The notes under the pieces are model-generated. The model searched no databases. It worked only from the letters and a program-made list of their open reading frames with translations, and was not told the DNA's origin. The position numbers and the translations under genes are program-made. Shown here piece after piece: positions 34,077 through 43,125 of a DNA stretch of 64,000 bases. Location of the stretch: assembly GCA_963749035.1 (NCBI GenBank), contig CAVVKW010000002.1, forward strand, positions 248,001 through 312,000. Reading direction: 5' to 3'. The stretch is from CAVVKW01 sp963749035 (GTDB lineage: Bacteria; Verrucomicrobiota; Verrucomicrobiia; Chthoniobacterales; JAATET01). How positions within the stretch are numbered: the stretch's first letter is position 1; each line of letters starts with the position of its first letter.

Positions 34077-34856
34077 ATGCTCGCGCTCATCTTGAACCCA
34101 CTGGCCGGTTTCTGCGCCTACTTCGGCCAGGTCGCTCAGCTCGCCATCGAAACCTTCGGTTCGATCCTGCGTGGCCGAATCCGGCTCATGTTGACCCTCC
34201 GCCAGATCAGCCAGATCGGCTTTGGCACCCAGATGGTCGTCATCGTGACCGGTGCCTTCACCGGCGCCGTCTTCACGGCCCAGACGTTCTTTCAATTCGC
34301 CGCGCTGAACATGGAGACTGCCGTCGGTCCCGTCATCTCCGTCTCGATGTGCCGCGAACTCGGCCCCGTCCTCGCCGGACTCATGGTCGCCGGTCGCACC
34401 GGTGCCGCGATCAGCGCCGAGATCGGCACGATGAAGGTCACCCAGCAGATCGACGCCCTCCGCGCCCTCGCGGTCAATCCCGTCGACTACCTCGTCGTCC
34501 CGCGCGCCATCGGCATGCTCGTCTCCCTGCCGCTCCTCGTCGGCGAATGCATTTTCTTCGGCATCGCCGCCAGCTACCTCATGGCCACCCAGATCCTCGG
34601 CGTCACCTCCGCTTACTTCCTCATGAACATGTGGAAGTTCACCGTCCTCGAAGACATCGTCATGGGCGTCTCGAAGGCCTTCATCTTCGCCCTCATCATC
34701 GTCTTCATTGCCTGCCGCGAGGGTCTCTACGCTCACAACGGAGCCGTCGGCGTCGGACGCGCCACCACGCAAGCTGTGGTGATCGGGTCGCTCGCCGTCC
34801 TCATCGCAAACTTCTTCCTCACCCTCGCGCTCAACATCGTCTTTCCCGCCGGATGA
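34077..34856 (+). CDS. mlaE: MlaE-family lipid ABC transporter permease
   Basis: 259 aa, about five membrane segments. The DUF140/MlaE signature is clear: VVIVTGAFTGAVFTAQTFFQF, then MCRELGPVLAGLMVAGRTGAAISAEIGTMKVTQQIDAL (~98-135). Permease of the MlaFEDB-type inner-membrane complex that moves phospholipids between membranes. The stop overlaps the ATPase ATG (ATGA). Confidence 0.93.
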   Translation: MLALILNPLAGFCAYFGQVAQLAIETFGSILRGRIRLMLTLRQISQIGFGTQMVVIVTGAFTGAVFTAQTFFQFAALNMETAVGPVISVSMCRELGPVLAGLMVAGRTGAAISAEIGTMKVTQQIDALRALAVNPVDYLVVPRAIGMLVSLPLLVGECIFFGIAASYLMATQILGVTSAYFLMNMWKFTVLEDIVMGVSKAFIFALIIVFIACREGLYAHNGAVGVGRATTQAVVIGSLAVLIANFFLTLALNIVFPAG

Positions 34857-35617
34857 GTGCCGTCCCTGCCACCCAGCCACTCATCGAAGTCCGCGATCTC
34901 GTTCAACGGATTGGCGACCAGGAAATCCTTCGCGGCTTCAGCCTCCCGGTTCACCGCGGCGAGACCCTCGTCCTCCTCGGCCGGAGCGGCGGCGGCAAGA
35001 GCGTGTTCCTCCGGCATCTCATTGGCCTCATGCGTCCGATCTCCGGGAGCGTCCTCGTCGAAGGCGTCGACATCGTCGGGTTCACCGAACGTCAATTCGA
35101 GCCGATCCGCCGGAAGATCGGCATGGTCTTTCAGGACGGTGCGCTCTTCGACTCGATGACCGTTTTTCGCAACGTGTCCTTCCCCCTCCGGGAGCGCGGC
35201 GAGAGCGACGAAGACATCCTGCGCCAAAAAGTTGCCGAGACGCTCGCCATGGTGAACATGTCCGGCAGTGAAGACAAAATGCCCGTCAACCTCAGCGGCG
35301 GCATGCGAAAACGCGTCGCCCTCGCACGCGCCATCATCTCGCCGCCCGATGTCATTCTCTATGACGAACCCACCGCCGGACTTGATCCGATCGTTTCCGA
35401 CAGCATCAATAAACTCATCCGCCGCCTCCAACGGCAGCTTCAAGTCACCTCCATTGTCGTGACTCACGACATGACCAGCTGCTACCACATCGCCGACCGC
35501 GTTGCCCTCCTGTATCAAGGTCGCGTTTACTTTTACGGCACCACCGACGAGCTGCGCGCCAGCCGCGACCCCATCATCTCCGACTTCGTCGAAGGCCGCT
35601 CAGACGAAAAAGACTGA
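34853..35617 (+). CDS. mlaF: MlaF-family lipid ABC transporter ATPase
   Basis: 254 aa. Walker A GRSGGGKS near 43-50, Q-loop VFQDGALFD, ABC signature NLSGGMRKRVALARA near 145-159, Walker B VILYDEPTAGLDP and switch His in VVTHDM. Start at the ATG overlapping the mlaE stop; the long upstream frame is a shadow. Energises MlaE; followed 10 bases later by mlaD. Confidence 0.93.
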   Translation: MSAVPATQPLIEVRDLVQRIGDQEILRGFSLPVHRGETLVLLGRSGGGKSVFLRHLIGLMRPISGSVLVEGVDIVGFTERQFEPIRRKIGMVFQDGALFDSMTVFRNVSFPLRERGESDEDILRQKVAETLAMVNMSGSEDKMPVNLSGGMRKRVALARAIISPPDVILYDEPTAGLDPIVSDSINKLIRRLQRQLQVTSIVVTHDMTSCYHIADRVALLYQGRVYFYGTTDELRASRDPIISDFVEGRSDEKD

Positions 35618-35627
35618 CCATTTACCC

Positions 35628-36596
35628 ATGACGAAAGCCGATCACATCACCCAGGTCCGAGTCGGATTTTTTCTCATCCTTGGGCTCACCGTCATCTGCG
35701 CTCTCATCGTTTATTTCGGACGCTTCGGTGACGGCCTGAAGGAATCCTACGAAATCCGAGTGGAGTATCCCAACGCCAGTGGACTCTTCGCTGGGGCCGA
35801 TGTCCTTCTCGCCGGGGCCCGCATTGGTGCCGTCGATCGCGGCCCCTTCGTGCTCAAAGACATGCGCGGCGTTTACGTCGTCCTCAAGCTCTACGAGGAA
35901 GTCCAGATCCCCCAAAGCTCGACCTTCACCATCGGCAGCTCCGGTCTCCTCGGCGACACCTTCGTCGACATCACCATGCCGCAAGACCTCGACGTCGAAA
36001 AATTCGTCCCGATCGCCCCGGGCTCCGTCGTCAGGGGCAAACGCGAATCCGGCATCGCTGATCTCGCCAGCGGCGGCGCCGATCTTCTCGCCGACGTCAG
36101 GGGAGCCATCAAAAACATCGACACCGTCGTGACTCGCATCAACACCGAGGTTCTCAACGACGAAACCGTCAAATCCATGGGCGAGACGATGAAAAACTTG
36201 GAGAAGACCAGCACCCAGATGGCCGTTGCCGCCGAGGACTTCGACGGCGTTCTTGCCGACGCTCGCAAAGCGGTGTCCGACGTCTCCGCCTCGGTCAACC
36301 AAGTCACCTCGACGACCGAAGAAACCGTCCGCCAGAGCCAGGAGACCATCCGCGCTGCCACCGAGGCCGCCGAGTCCTTCACCCGCGCGATGAACGACAT
36401 CCGCGCAGTCATCGCCGACGCGAAGACCGGCAAAGGCCCGATCGGTGCTCTTCTCACCGACCAAACGATTTCCGACAACCTCCGCGCCCTCGTTTACAAC
36501 GTCCGCCGCTACGGCATCCTCTTCTACAAGGACCGCGCCATCACCGACCGCCTCAAATACGAGGAACGCCTCAAGGAAGCGGCGGAGGAAGACTGA
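35628..36596 (+). CDS. mlaD: MlaD-like MCE-domain substrate-binding protein
   Basis: 322 aa. One transmembrane helix (~13-31), an MCE domain at ~40-118 (YEIRVEYPNASGLFAGADVL, GSSGLLGDTFVDITMP), then a long helical, coiled-coil region (~150-270) and a basic C-terminal tail. Forms the hexameric periplasmic part of the lipid transporter. No mlaC or mlaB follows; thiD converges 12 bases after the stop, so the operon is mlaEFD only. The first Met with the KADHITQVRVG start is chosen over upstream frame sequence. Confidence 0.9.
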   Translation: MTKADHITQVRVGFFLILGLTVICALIVYFGRFGDGLKESYEIRVEYPNASGLFAGADVLLAGARIGAVDRGPFVLKDMRGVYVVLKLYEEVQIPQSSTFTIGSSGLLGDTFVDITMPQDLDVEKFVPIAPGSVVRGKRESGIADLASGGADLLADVRGAIKNIDTVVTRINTEVLNDETVKSMGETMKNLEKTSTQMAVAAEDFDGVLADARKAVSDVSASVNQVTSTTEETVRQSQETIRAATEAAESFTRAMNDIRAVIADAKTGKGPIGALLTDQTISDNLRALVYNVRRYGILFYKDRAITDRLKYEERLKEAAEED

Positions 36597-36608
36597 TCGC
36601 ACACGATC

Positions 36609-37430
36609 TCAGCCCGTGGCGCGCTCGATCCCCAGCGCCTCCGTCGATCCCCAGCGATACCGCCCGAGGATCGCTCGCGTGATCACCCCCTTCGCCCGCT
36701 CGATAGCGACCTCCAGATCTCGACCCGCCGCCAGTCCCGCCGCGATCGAGGCTGAATACGTGCATCCCGTCCCGTGGGGATCCACGTCCTTCACGAATTC
36801 CGCCTCGAAGACCGCGCGCCCCCCCTCCGCCCTCACGAGAACGTCGGTCGCCAGGTCGCCCTGCAGGTGCCCACCTTTCAGCAAGAACGAAGTGTGATGA
36901 CGAAGCGCCAGCTCCCGGCCCGCCGCCTCCATCTCGTCGAAATCCCGAATCTCGTGACCCGCTAAAATCGCCAACTCTCCCAGATTCGGTGTGACTAGCG
37001 TCGCCAGCGGGAAAAGTTGCTTCCGGTAAGCGTCCACGGCCGAGCTCTCCAGCAGCGAGTCACCGCTCGTCGCCACCATCACCGGATCCACCACCAACGG
37101 CACGCCCTCCCCGACCGGCCCCTTCAAAGCATCCGCCACCGCCCGGACGATCTCCGCCGAAAACAGCATCCCGGTCTTGACCGCACCGACCGGAAAAGCC
37201 TCAAAAGCCAACCGCACCTGCGCCGCCACCATCCCGGGTTCCATCGCAGAGATCGCCTCCACCTTCTCCGGGACCTCCGCCACCACGCACGTCACCGCCG
37301 TCACCGCATACCCACCCATCGCCGTCACGGTCCGCAGGTCCGCCTGCAATCCCGCCCCGGCCGAACTGTCCGACCCCGCAATCGTCAGCACCACCGGCGG
37401 CCCACCACTCTCACCTCTCAGATCCGTCAT
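36609..37430 (-). CDS. thiD: Hydroxymethylpyrimidine/phosphomethylpyrimidine kinase
   Basis: 273 aa. Ribokinase-fold enzyme of thiamine synthesis: TIAGSDSSAGAGLQADLRT at ~16-34 (HMP site), PVMVATSGDSLL (~107-118), TPNLGEL (~138-144), LKGGHL and the anion-hole loop DPHGTGCTYSASIAAGLA near 226-243. Start uncertain by a few codons; upstream in-frame ATGs at 37436, 37439 and 37466 exist. Stand-alone; no other thi gene is in view. Confidence 0.92.
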   Translation of the reverse strand: MTDLRGESGGPPVVLTIAGSDSSAGAGLQADLRTVTAMGGYAVTAVTCVVAEVPEKVEAISAMEPGMVAAQVRLAFEAFPVGAVKTGMLFSAEIVRAVADALKGPVGEGVPLVVDPVMVATSGDSLLESSAVDAYRKQLFPLATLVTPNLGELAILAGHEIRDFDEMEAAGRELALRHHTSFLLKGGHLQGDLATDVLVRAEGGRAVFEAEFVKDVDPHGTGCTYSASIAAGLAAGRDLEVAIERAKGVITRAILGRYRWGSTEALGIERATG

Positions 37431-37579
37431 TCCCATCATCTCACCACAAATTCCCCCGGATGACATCCCTACCGCGACGACGCCGCATCACCTCGACAAA
37501 ATACCGAAGCCAATGCGTTTCCAAAACTGCCACCAACCCCACCGCTTCAATCCCTGAACCTCACGGACGACATTGCCCC

Positions 37580-37616
37580 GAAAAAAAGTGAGGCACCTCG
37601 ACGAGGTGCCCCACTT
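37580..37616 (-). terminator. Rho-independent terminator of the zinc peptidase gene
   Basis: Near-perfect 15-bp stem centred on GGCACCTCG/CGAGGTGCC, extended by AAGTG/CACTT with one mismatch, followed on the minus strand by seven T. It lies 54 bases after the peptidase stop. Nothing else recognisable is in 37431-37669. Confidence 0.88.
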
Positions 37617-37669
37617 CTTAACCGGTAGGTTTCGCAGCTACGAAACCCACTCCTCAAATTCCGACCGAT

Positions 37670-38431
37670 CTACCGCCGATTCCCCGACAAAATCAGGAGA
37701 TAATACGCGAGCTGCCCCAGCACCGCCACGAAGGCCGCCAGATAAGTCAGCGCGGCCGAATCGAGGACGTTGTTCACGCCCCTCGTTTCCTCGCCCGGCT
37801 GAATCAACTGCATTTGCCCGAGGATCAATTTCGCCCGCTTCGTCGCGTCAAACTCCACCGGCAGCGTGATCAATTGAAACACCGCCAGCGCCGCGTAACA
37901 GACCGCCGCAATGATGATCGCCTCGCGAAACAAAAACGGAATGAACATGCCGCCGATCAACACGAAGGGCAGAATCCGTGACGCGATCGACGTCATCGGC
38001 ACCACGGCCATCCGCCATTTCAGCGGCGCGTAGCTCTTGGCGTGCTGAATCGCGTGACCACACTCGTGAGCAGCGATACCCAGTGCTGCCACCGAAGGCG
38101 TCCGGTAAACGTCCGTCGAGAGGCAGAGCCGCTTCTTCGTCGGATCGTAATGATCGCCCAGCATGTCGTTGATCTCCGCGACTTCGACGTCGTCGATCTT
38201 CGCCGCCCGCAGAATCTCGCGTGCCGCTTCCGCCCCGGTCACCCCGGAAGACGCGCGCACCTGCTTCCACTTGCCGAAAGCCGACTTCACCTTGAATTGC
38301 GCGATCAAGCCAAGCACCAACGGGATACCGATCAGAACAAAAAATAACATCATAAGCCTAGAGAGTGTTGCCGCGATATCCGACAGCTCTGCGCTGCAAA
38401 CGTTCAACAAAATCGACCACAAAATCACCAT
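37670..38431 (-). CDS. YugP-family zinc metallopeptidase, membrane-bound
   Basis: 253 aa. Three or four hydrophobic segments (~3-45, ~150-200, ~228-247). The zinc site is AAHECGHAIQHA (HECGH) near 117-128. DUF232/YugP family; substrate unknown. The ATG at 38431 matches the usual membrane-inserted N-terminus; a start at the MM pair about 27 codons later is possible. Divergent from the pyrophosphatase gene with a 107-base shared upstream region. Confidence 0.88.
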   Translation of the reverse strand: MVILWSILLNVCSAELSDIAATLSRLMMLFFVLIGIPLVLGLIAQFKVKSAFGKWKQVRASSGVTGAEAAREILRAAKIDDVEVAEINDMLGDHYDPTKKRLCLSTDVYRTPSVAALGIAAHECGHAIQHAKSYAPLKWRMAVVPMTSIASRILPFVLIGGMFIPFLFREAIIIAAVCYAALAVFQLITLPVEFDATKRAKLILGQMQLIQPGEETRGVNNVLDSAALTYLAAFVAVLGQLAYYLLILSGNRR

Positions 38432-38493
38432 CTCCTCATTCCCGCCACCAGATGGCGACGGCCCTGCCGCTCTCCCCCTCCCAGCGCGATTCT

Positions 38494-38535
38494 CATTTCC
38501 CATCGAGCATTTCCCACTACATTCCCCGCTTTCCA
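38494..38535 (+). repeat. 7-bp repeat leader of the pyrophosphatase gene
   Basis: CATTTCC appears twice in register, with CATCGAG between them and three further degenerate 7-base units after, ending 3 bases before the ATG. No Shine-Dalgarno sequence. Confidence 0.5.
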
Positions 38536-38538
38536 AAC

Positions 38539-40185
38539 ATGCAGACCTTCGTTATCGGCCACAAAAATCCCGACATGGACGCCATCGTGTCCGCGATCGC
38601 CTACGCCCGACTCAAGCAACTCACCGGCGAACCCGACACAACCGCCGCTCGCTGCGGGAGCACGAATGAGCGCATCGATTTCGTCCTCAACAAGTTCGGC
38701 GTCCCCTCCCCCGTTTTCATCAGCGACGTCCGCCCCCGCGTCAGCGACGTGATGGAACGCGAGATCGTCACCGCCGGCCTCCGCTCTCCCGTTTACGATG
38801 CGATGCGGCAGATCGGCGAAGCCAAATTCCGGGGACTCCCCGTCGTGGACGACGACGGCCGCTGCATCGGACTCATTTCCGGGTTCAAGGTCAGTCAAAT
38901 CCTTTTCCCACCGCTCGACGCCGTCAATACCGCTCGCAAGGTCGACACCTCGGTCGCAAACATTTCGGCCACCGTTAACGGCACCGTTCTCGCGGGTGAA
39001 CTCTGCGAAAAATACCTTCCGCACACCCTCGTCGTCGCCGCCATGCACTTCAGTTCGCTCGAAGAGCGCCTGACCCGGCTCGACCTCCCGAACACCGTTG
39101 TCATCGTCGGCGACCGCTTCCGCGTCCAGAAACTCGCCATCGAGCGCGGCGTCAAAGCCCTCATCGTCACCGGCGGACTCGCGATCGGCGACGACGTCAT
39201 TGCCGCCGCCAACGCCGCGGGCACGACCCTCATCAGCTCGCCGCACGACACCGCGACCACCGTCCTCCTCGCCCGCAGTGCCGTCACCGCCGAGCGCATG
39301 CTCTACTCGGACTTTCAATCCATCGCGCCCGAAACCTCGCTCGAAGAAGCCCGTCGCGACGTGACGCTTTCCTCCCAGTTCGCCTTTCCCGTGGTCGACG
39401 AAAGCCAGCGCCTCATCGGCATCCTTTCGAAGAGCGACTTTCTCAAACCCATCCCGCGCCAACTCATTCTCGTCGATCACAACGAGCTGACCCAGGCCGT
39501 CGACGGAGCGAGCGAGATCGACATCGTCGAAATTCTCGACCATCACCGGCTCGGCGCCGCCTCGACCGACGCCCCGATCTTGTTCCTCAACCGACCCGTG
39601 GGTTCCACCAGCACCATCGTAACGACCTGCTACCAACAGGCCGACGTCGAGATTCCCGTCGAAATCGCCGGCATCCTCATGGCGGGCCTCATTTCCGATA
39701 CGCTCAACCTCTCCTCGCCGACGACCACCGACATCGACCGCCGCGTCATGTCCGATCTGTCGGCCATCACCGGGGTCGACCCCACCCGGTTCGCCGAAGA
39801 AATATTCTCCGTCGGGTCGCCACTCCTGACAATGAGCGCCGACGACGCCGTCACCGCCGACTGCAAGGACTACTCGGAACGCGGCCAGTCGTTTTCCGTC
39901 GCCCAAATCGAAGAACTGAGCTTCTCGAACTTCGACGGCAAGAAGACGGCTCTCTCCGAAGCCCTCGAGGCCTTCCGTTCGAGCCGTTCCCTCCTCTTCT
40001 CCGCTCTGTTGATCACGGATATCAATACCCAGAACTCCGTTCTCATCGCCCGAGGCAGCCGCGACTTCACCAAACACATCGACTACCCCGATCTCGGCCA
40101 ACACCTCTGGCAAATGGACGGCGTCGTTTCCCGCAAGAAGCAACTCCTTCCCTACCTCTCGAGCATCTTGGCAAAAATGGCGTGA
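38539..40185 (+). CDS. ppaC: Family II Mn-dependent inorganic pyrophosphatase with CBS/DRTGG insert
   Basis: 548 aa. DHH-family core: GHKNPDMDAIVSAIAYA at 7-23, the metal loop EILDHHRLGAA near 334-344 and the DHHA2 C-terminal half (~410-548, including GVVSRKKQLLP). Inserted at ~70-310 are two CBS domains flanking a DRTGG domain, the arrangement that gives adenine-nucleotide control in clostridial CBS-PPases. Hydrolyses pyrophosphate to drive biosynthesis. The next gene follows at 79 bases on the same strand. Confidence 0.92.
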   Translation: MQTFVIGHKNPDMDAIVSAIAYARLKQLTGEPDTTAARCGSTNERIDFVLNKFGVPSPVFISDVRPRVSDVMEREIVTAGLRSPVYDAMRQIGEAKFRGLPVVDDDGRCIGLISGFKVSQILFPPLDAVNTARKVDTSVANISATVNGTVLAGELCEKYLPHTLVVAAMHFSSLEERLTRLDLPNTVVIVGDRFRVQKLAIERGVKALIVTGGLAIGDDVIAAANAAGTTLISSPHDTATTVLLARSAVTAERMLYSDFQSIAPETSLEEARRDVTLSSQFAFPVVDESQRLIGILSKSDFLKPIPRQLILVDHNELTQAVDGASEIDIVEILDHHRLGAASTDAPILFLNRPVGSTSTIVTTCYQQADVEIPVEIAGILMAGLISDTLNLSSPTTTDIDRRVMSDLSAITGVDPTRFAEEIFSVGSPLLTMSADDAVTADCKDYSERGQSFSVAQIEELSFSNFDGKKTALSEALEAFRSSRSLLFSALLITDINTQNSVLIARGSRDFTKHIDYPDLGQHLWQMDGVVSRKKQLLPYLSSILAKMA

Positions 40186-40264
40186 CCGCCGACATCGATC
40201 CAATCGATGCTTTCGGAAAGTTTATCGATTAGGGAATCCGTCATCCCGCGGCAGGATCGTTGGC

Positions 40265-43072
40265 ATGACCGAAGACCTTCTTGCCGAGATCACCTCGATC
40301 CGCTCCGTCCATACCCGCCTCGACCGCCGGATCGCCGCCCTCGAGACGAACCCGCAAACCGACGCGACGCGGCCACCGAAACCACCCGAAAATGCGGACC
40401 CGACCAAACTCGATCCAAATTCCCCCACTCCCCCCACTCGCCCCGCCGCCAACTTCACTCCGCCCACCCGCCAGGAATGGACCCTCCCGGCGCCCACTCA
40501 CACTCCCCTCCCGAGTCAGCCCGCCCCGCAGCTCACCTCGCTCGCGATCGCGAAGGATCCCCGGCAGCACCCCGCTCCCGCTGAACTCCCCCGTGATCGC
40601 GAAGTGGAACTTCGCATCGGCCGCATTTGGCTCGTTCGCATCGGCATCGTTGTCCTGCTGACCGGCCTCGTTTTTCTCGGCAACCACGTTTACCACGAAT
40701 TCATCTCGACCCTTGGCGCCGCCGGGAAGCTCACCCTCGTCTCGCTCGCCGCCGGGCTCATGGCCGGGCTCGGACACCTCGCCCGCCGACGGCGTTCGTT
40801 GGCAAATTTCGGCCGCGTCCTCACCGGCGGAGCCATCGCCACCGGCTACTACGCCGCCTACGCCGCTCACTTCGTCGAACCCCTCCGCGTCATCGCCAGC
40901 CCGCTCATCGGCGGGTCTCTCCTGCTCGCTGCCGCGGGCGGCATCCTCTGGCTTGCCGACCGACTTCGCTCCCAAGCCACCGCCGCCCTCACCATCTCGC
41001 TCGCCTTCTACACCGGAGCCGTCAACCCGGTGACTCATTTCTCGCTCGCCGCCAACGTCCTCCTCGCCGTCGTCGGCGTCGTCCTTCTGCTCCGCAATCA
41101 CTGGACCGCCCTGAGCCTCGTCAGCTTGATTGGGACTTACGGCGCCTTTGCCTTTTGGCGGCTCGTCAATACCAGCACGCTCTTCGTCGTCCACGCCCCC
41201 ACCGACGCCGCCTTCGTCACGGCCATCGCGTTTCCCGTCTGCTATTGGCTCGTGTTCACCGCCGCGACCCTGCTTGGCCGCGACCACGCCTTCCCGTCTT
41301 CCACGCGCTCGACCTTCCTCACCGTCAACAACGCACTCCTATCCGGACTCGTTGCGCCCGTCATCGCCGGCACCCACCCGGACGCCCTCGGTTGGGCCAC
41401 CGGCAGCTTCGGCGTCATCCTGATCGGTCTCGCCTTCCTCAGTCCGAAGACCGCCGCGGGCACCTACCTGATCCAGGGCCTCGGACTTCTCTCCGCCGGA
41501 CTCCTCCTCGAATTCACCGGCTCGCAACGCGCGCTCATCTTCGCCTTCCAGAGCGCAACGCTCCTCACGCTGAGCCGCGGGCGGCACGGTGGCATCCTGC
41601 AGATTTTCTCCGGCCTCGCTGCCGCGATCGCCTTCGCGGTCGCCGGAGAACGTCTCCTGAACGACGCCCCGCACGCCCCACTCGTCGCTTTGGCCGTCGC
41701 CGCCGTCTTCGCCGCCAACGCTTTCGTTTTCAAACTCCACCGCCGACTCCTCTCCCCGCTCACCTTCAGCTACCGAGCGGGCGCTTTTCTCGTCCTCGCC
41801 ACGCTTCTCCTCCTCGTCACCGTCGTCCAAAACACCACCGGCGACATCCGGCTGGCGCTTCTCGTCACCCTCGGTCTCGCGACCACCTTCACAACCCGCC
41901 TCACCCGGCTACCCGAACTCGGCCTCTGTGGGCAATTCGTCGCCGTTGCCGGTCAACTCTGCTGGTTTGCTCAGAATCCCGCTCACTTTACCAACCCACT
42001 CCCGTTCGGGCTCGTCCTCGCCACCGGACTCACCCTCATCCACTGGTGGCAGCGCCAGTCCGTCTTACCGGTCGACCCGCAGCTCCGCGGCAACGCTCAG
42101 GTGCTCCACACGCTCGTCCCCGCCGCGGTCCTCTGCACGTGGGCATTCCACCTCGACGGTCCGATCCCCCGCGAGATCCTGCTCGCCCTGCTTGGTCTCG
42201 GACTTCTTCTCTACGGATTTCTGACTCGGGCTTGGACGATCGCCTTCGCCACCGCCCTCCTCGTCGCCCTCGCGACCCGGTCCACGTTCATCTCCATCCT
42301 TCAGGGAGAATCCTGGCTCGCGCCAACGATCGCCACCGCCCTGATCTGCGCGCATTCATTCGTCCTTCCCGCGCTCGCTCGCCGCGCGCCGATCACCGCG
42401 ACCCGCGCCTTCGGGCAAGTCTGCCAACTCGTCCGCGCCGTTGCCCTGACCCTCGCCGCGTCCATCGTTCTCACCTTCGTTCCGGTCCAATGGCACGCGA
42501 TCACGTTCGCCGCCGCGGCCCTCTCCCTGTTCACCCTCGCGGCCCATCCAGCCCAGCGTGAACCGCTGATTCAGGCCACCATCCTCGCCGCGCTCGCTCT
42601 CGGATCCTTCGCTTTCAGCCAGCGCCACGGAGGATCCATTTTCCTCCCCGACCTGCTCGTGTTCGGCGCCGCGATCATCGCCCAGCGCTTGGCCACCCGC
42701 CACCCGATCATCCCAAGCCCGGCCCAAAGCGCACTGATCGTGACCGCAGTCACCGGAATTTGGTTCATCAGCGGTCGAGCCGTCGCGAACGTGGCCGACG
42801 GCCTCCTGATTACCGCCTCGTGGTCAGGCCTCGCAGCCGCCGCAATCGCGCTCGGTTTCCTCTGGCGCGAGCGCACCTATCGTCACGCCGGACTCGGCGT
42901 TCTCCTCGTCACCCTCTCCCGCCTCGTTCTCGTCGACGTCTGGCAATTCAACACCCTCACCCGCATCCTCAGTTTCATCACGCTCGGGATCGTGCTCGTC
43001 CTCTCCGGCTTCCTCTACAACGCCCTGAAAGATCACGCCTCCAAAGCCGCCTCGCGAGAGGACAAATCTTAG
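40265..43072 (+). CDS. DUF2339 polytopic membrane protein
   Basis: 935 aa. A short coiled-coil N-terminus (LLAEITSIRSVHTRLDRRIAALE) and a Pro/Thr-rich linker (~35-105) precede the DUF2339 signature VELRIGRIWLVRIGIVVLLTG (~113-133) and more than 20 hydrophobic helices to residue ~920. No catalytic motif. Function unknown; family members are large membrane proteins sometimes linked to envelope processes. The ATG at 40265 is the first plausible start. Confidence 0.85.
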   Translation: MTEDLLAEITSIRSVHTRLDRRIAALETNPQTDATRPPKPPENADPTKLDPNSPTPPTRPAANFTPPTRQEWTLPAPTHTPLPSQPAPQLTSLAIAKDPRQHPAPAELPRDREVELRIGRIWLVRIGIVVLLTGLVFLGNHVYHEFISTLGAAGKLTLVSLAAGLMAGLGHLARRRRSLANFGRVLTGGAIATGYYAAYAAHFVEPLRVIASPLIGGSLLLAAAGGILWLADRLRSQATAALTISLAFYTGAVNPVTHFSLAANVLLAVVGVVLLLRNHWTALSLVSLIGTYGAFAFWRLVNTSTLFVVHAPTDAAFVTAIAFPVCYWLVFTAATLLGRDHAFPSSTRSTFLTVNNALLSGLVAPVIAGTHPDALGWATGSFGVILIGLAFLSPKTAAGTYLIQGLGLLSAGLLLEFTGSQRALIFAFQSATLLTLSRGRHGGILQIFSGLAAAIAFAVAGERLLNDAPHAPLVALAVAAVFAANAFVFKLHRRLLSPLTFSYRAGAFLVLATLLLLVTVVQNTTGDIRLALLVTLGLATTFTTRLTRLPELGLCGQFVAVAGQLCWFAQNPAHFTNPLPFGLVLATGLTLIHWWQRQSVLPVDPQLRGNAQVLHTLVPAAVLCTWAFHLDGPIPREILLALLGLGLLLYGFLTRAWTIAFATALLVALATRSTFISILQGESWLAPTIATALICAHSFVLPALARRAPITATRAFGQVCQLVRAVALTLAASIVLTFVPVQWHAITFAAAALSLFTLAAHPAQREPLIQATILAALALGSFAFSQRHGGSIFLPDLLVFGAAIIAQRLATRHPIIPSPAQSALIVTAVTGIWFISGRAVANVADGLLITASWSGLAAAAIALGFLWRERTYRHAGLGVLLVTLSRLVLVDVWQFNTLTRILSFITLGIVLVLSGFLYNALKDHASKAASREDKS

Positions 43073-43125
43073 ATGCATCCCACCACACCGACGAACCACA
43101 CCGGCGCGGCTTCCCGCGAAAAAGC

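Noticed and set aside
38425..40203. 592-aa minus-strand ORF opposite the pyrophosphatase gene
   Set aside because: Antisense shadow of a complete DHH/CBS enzyme; no domain of its own.
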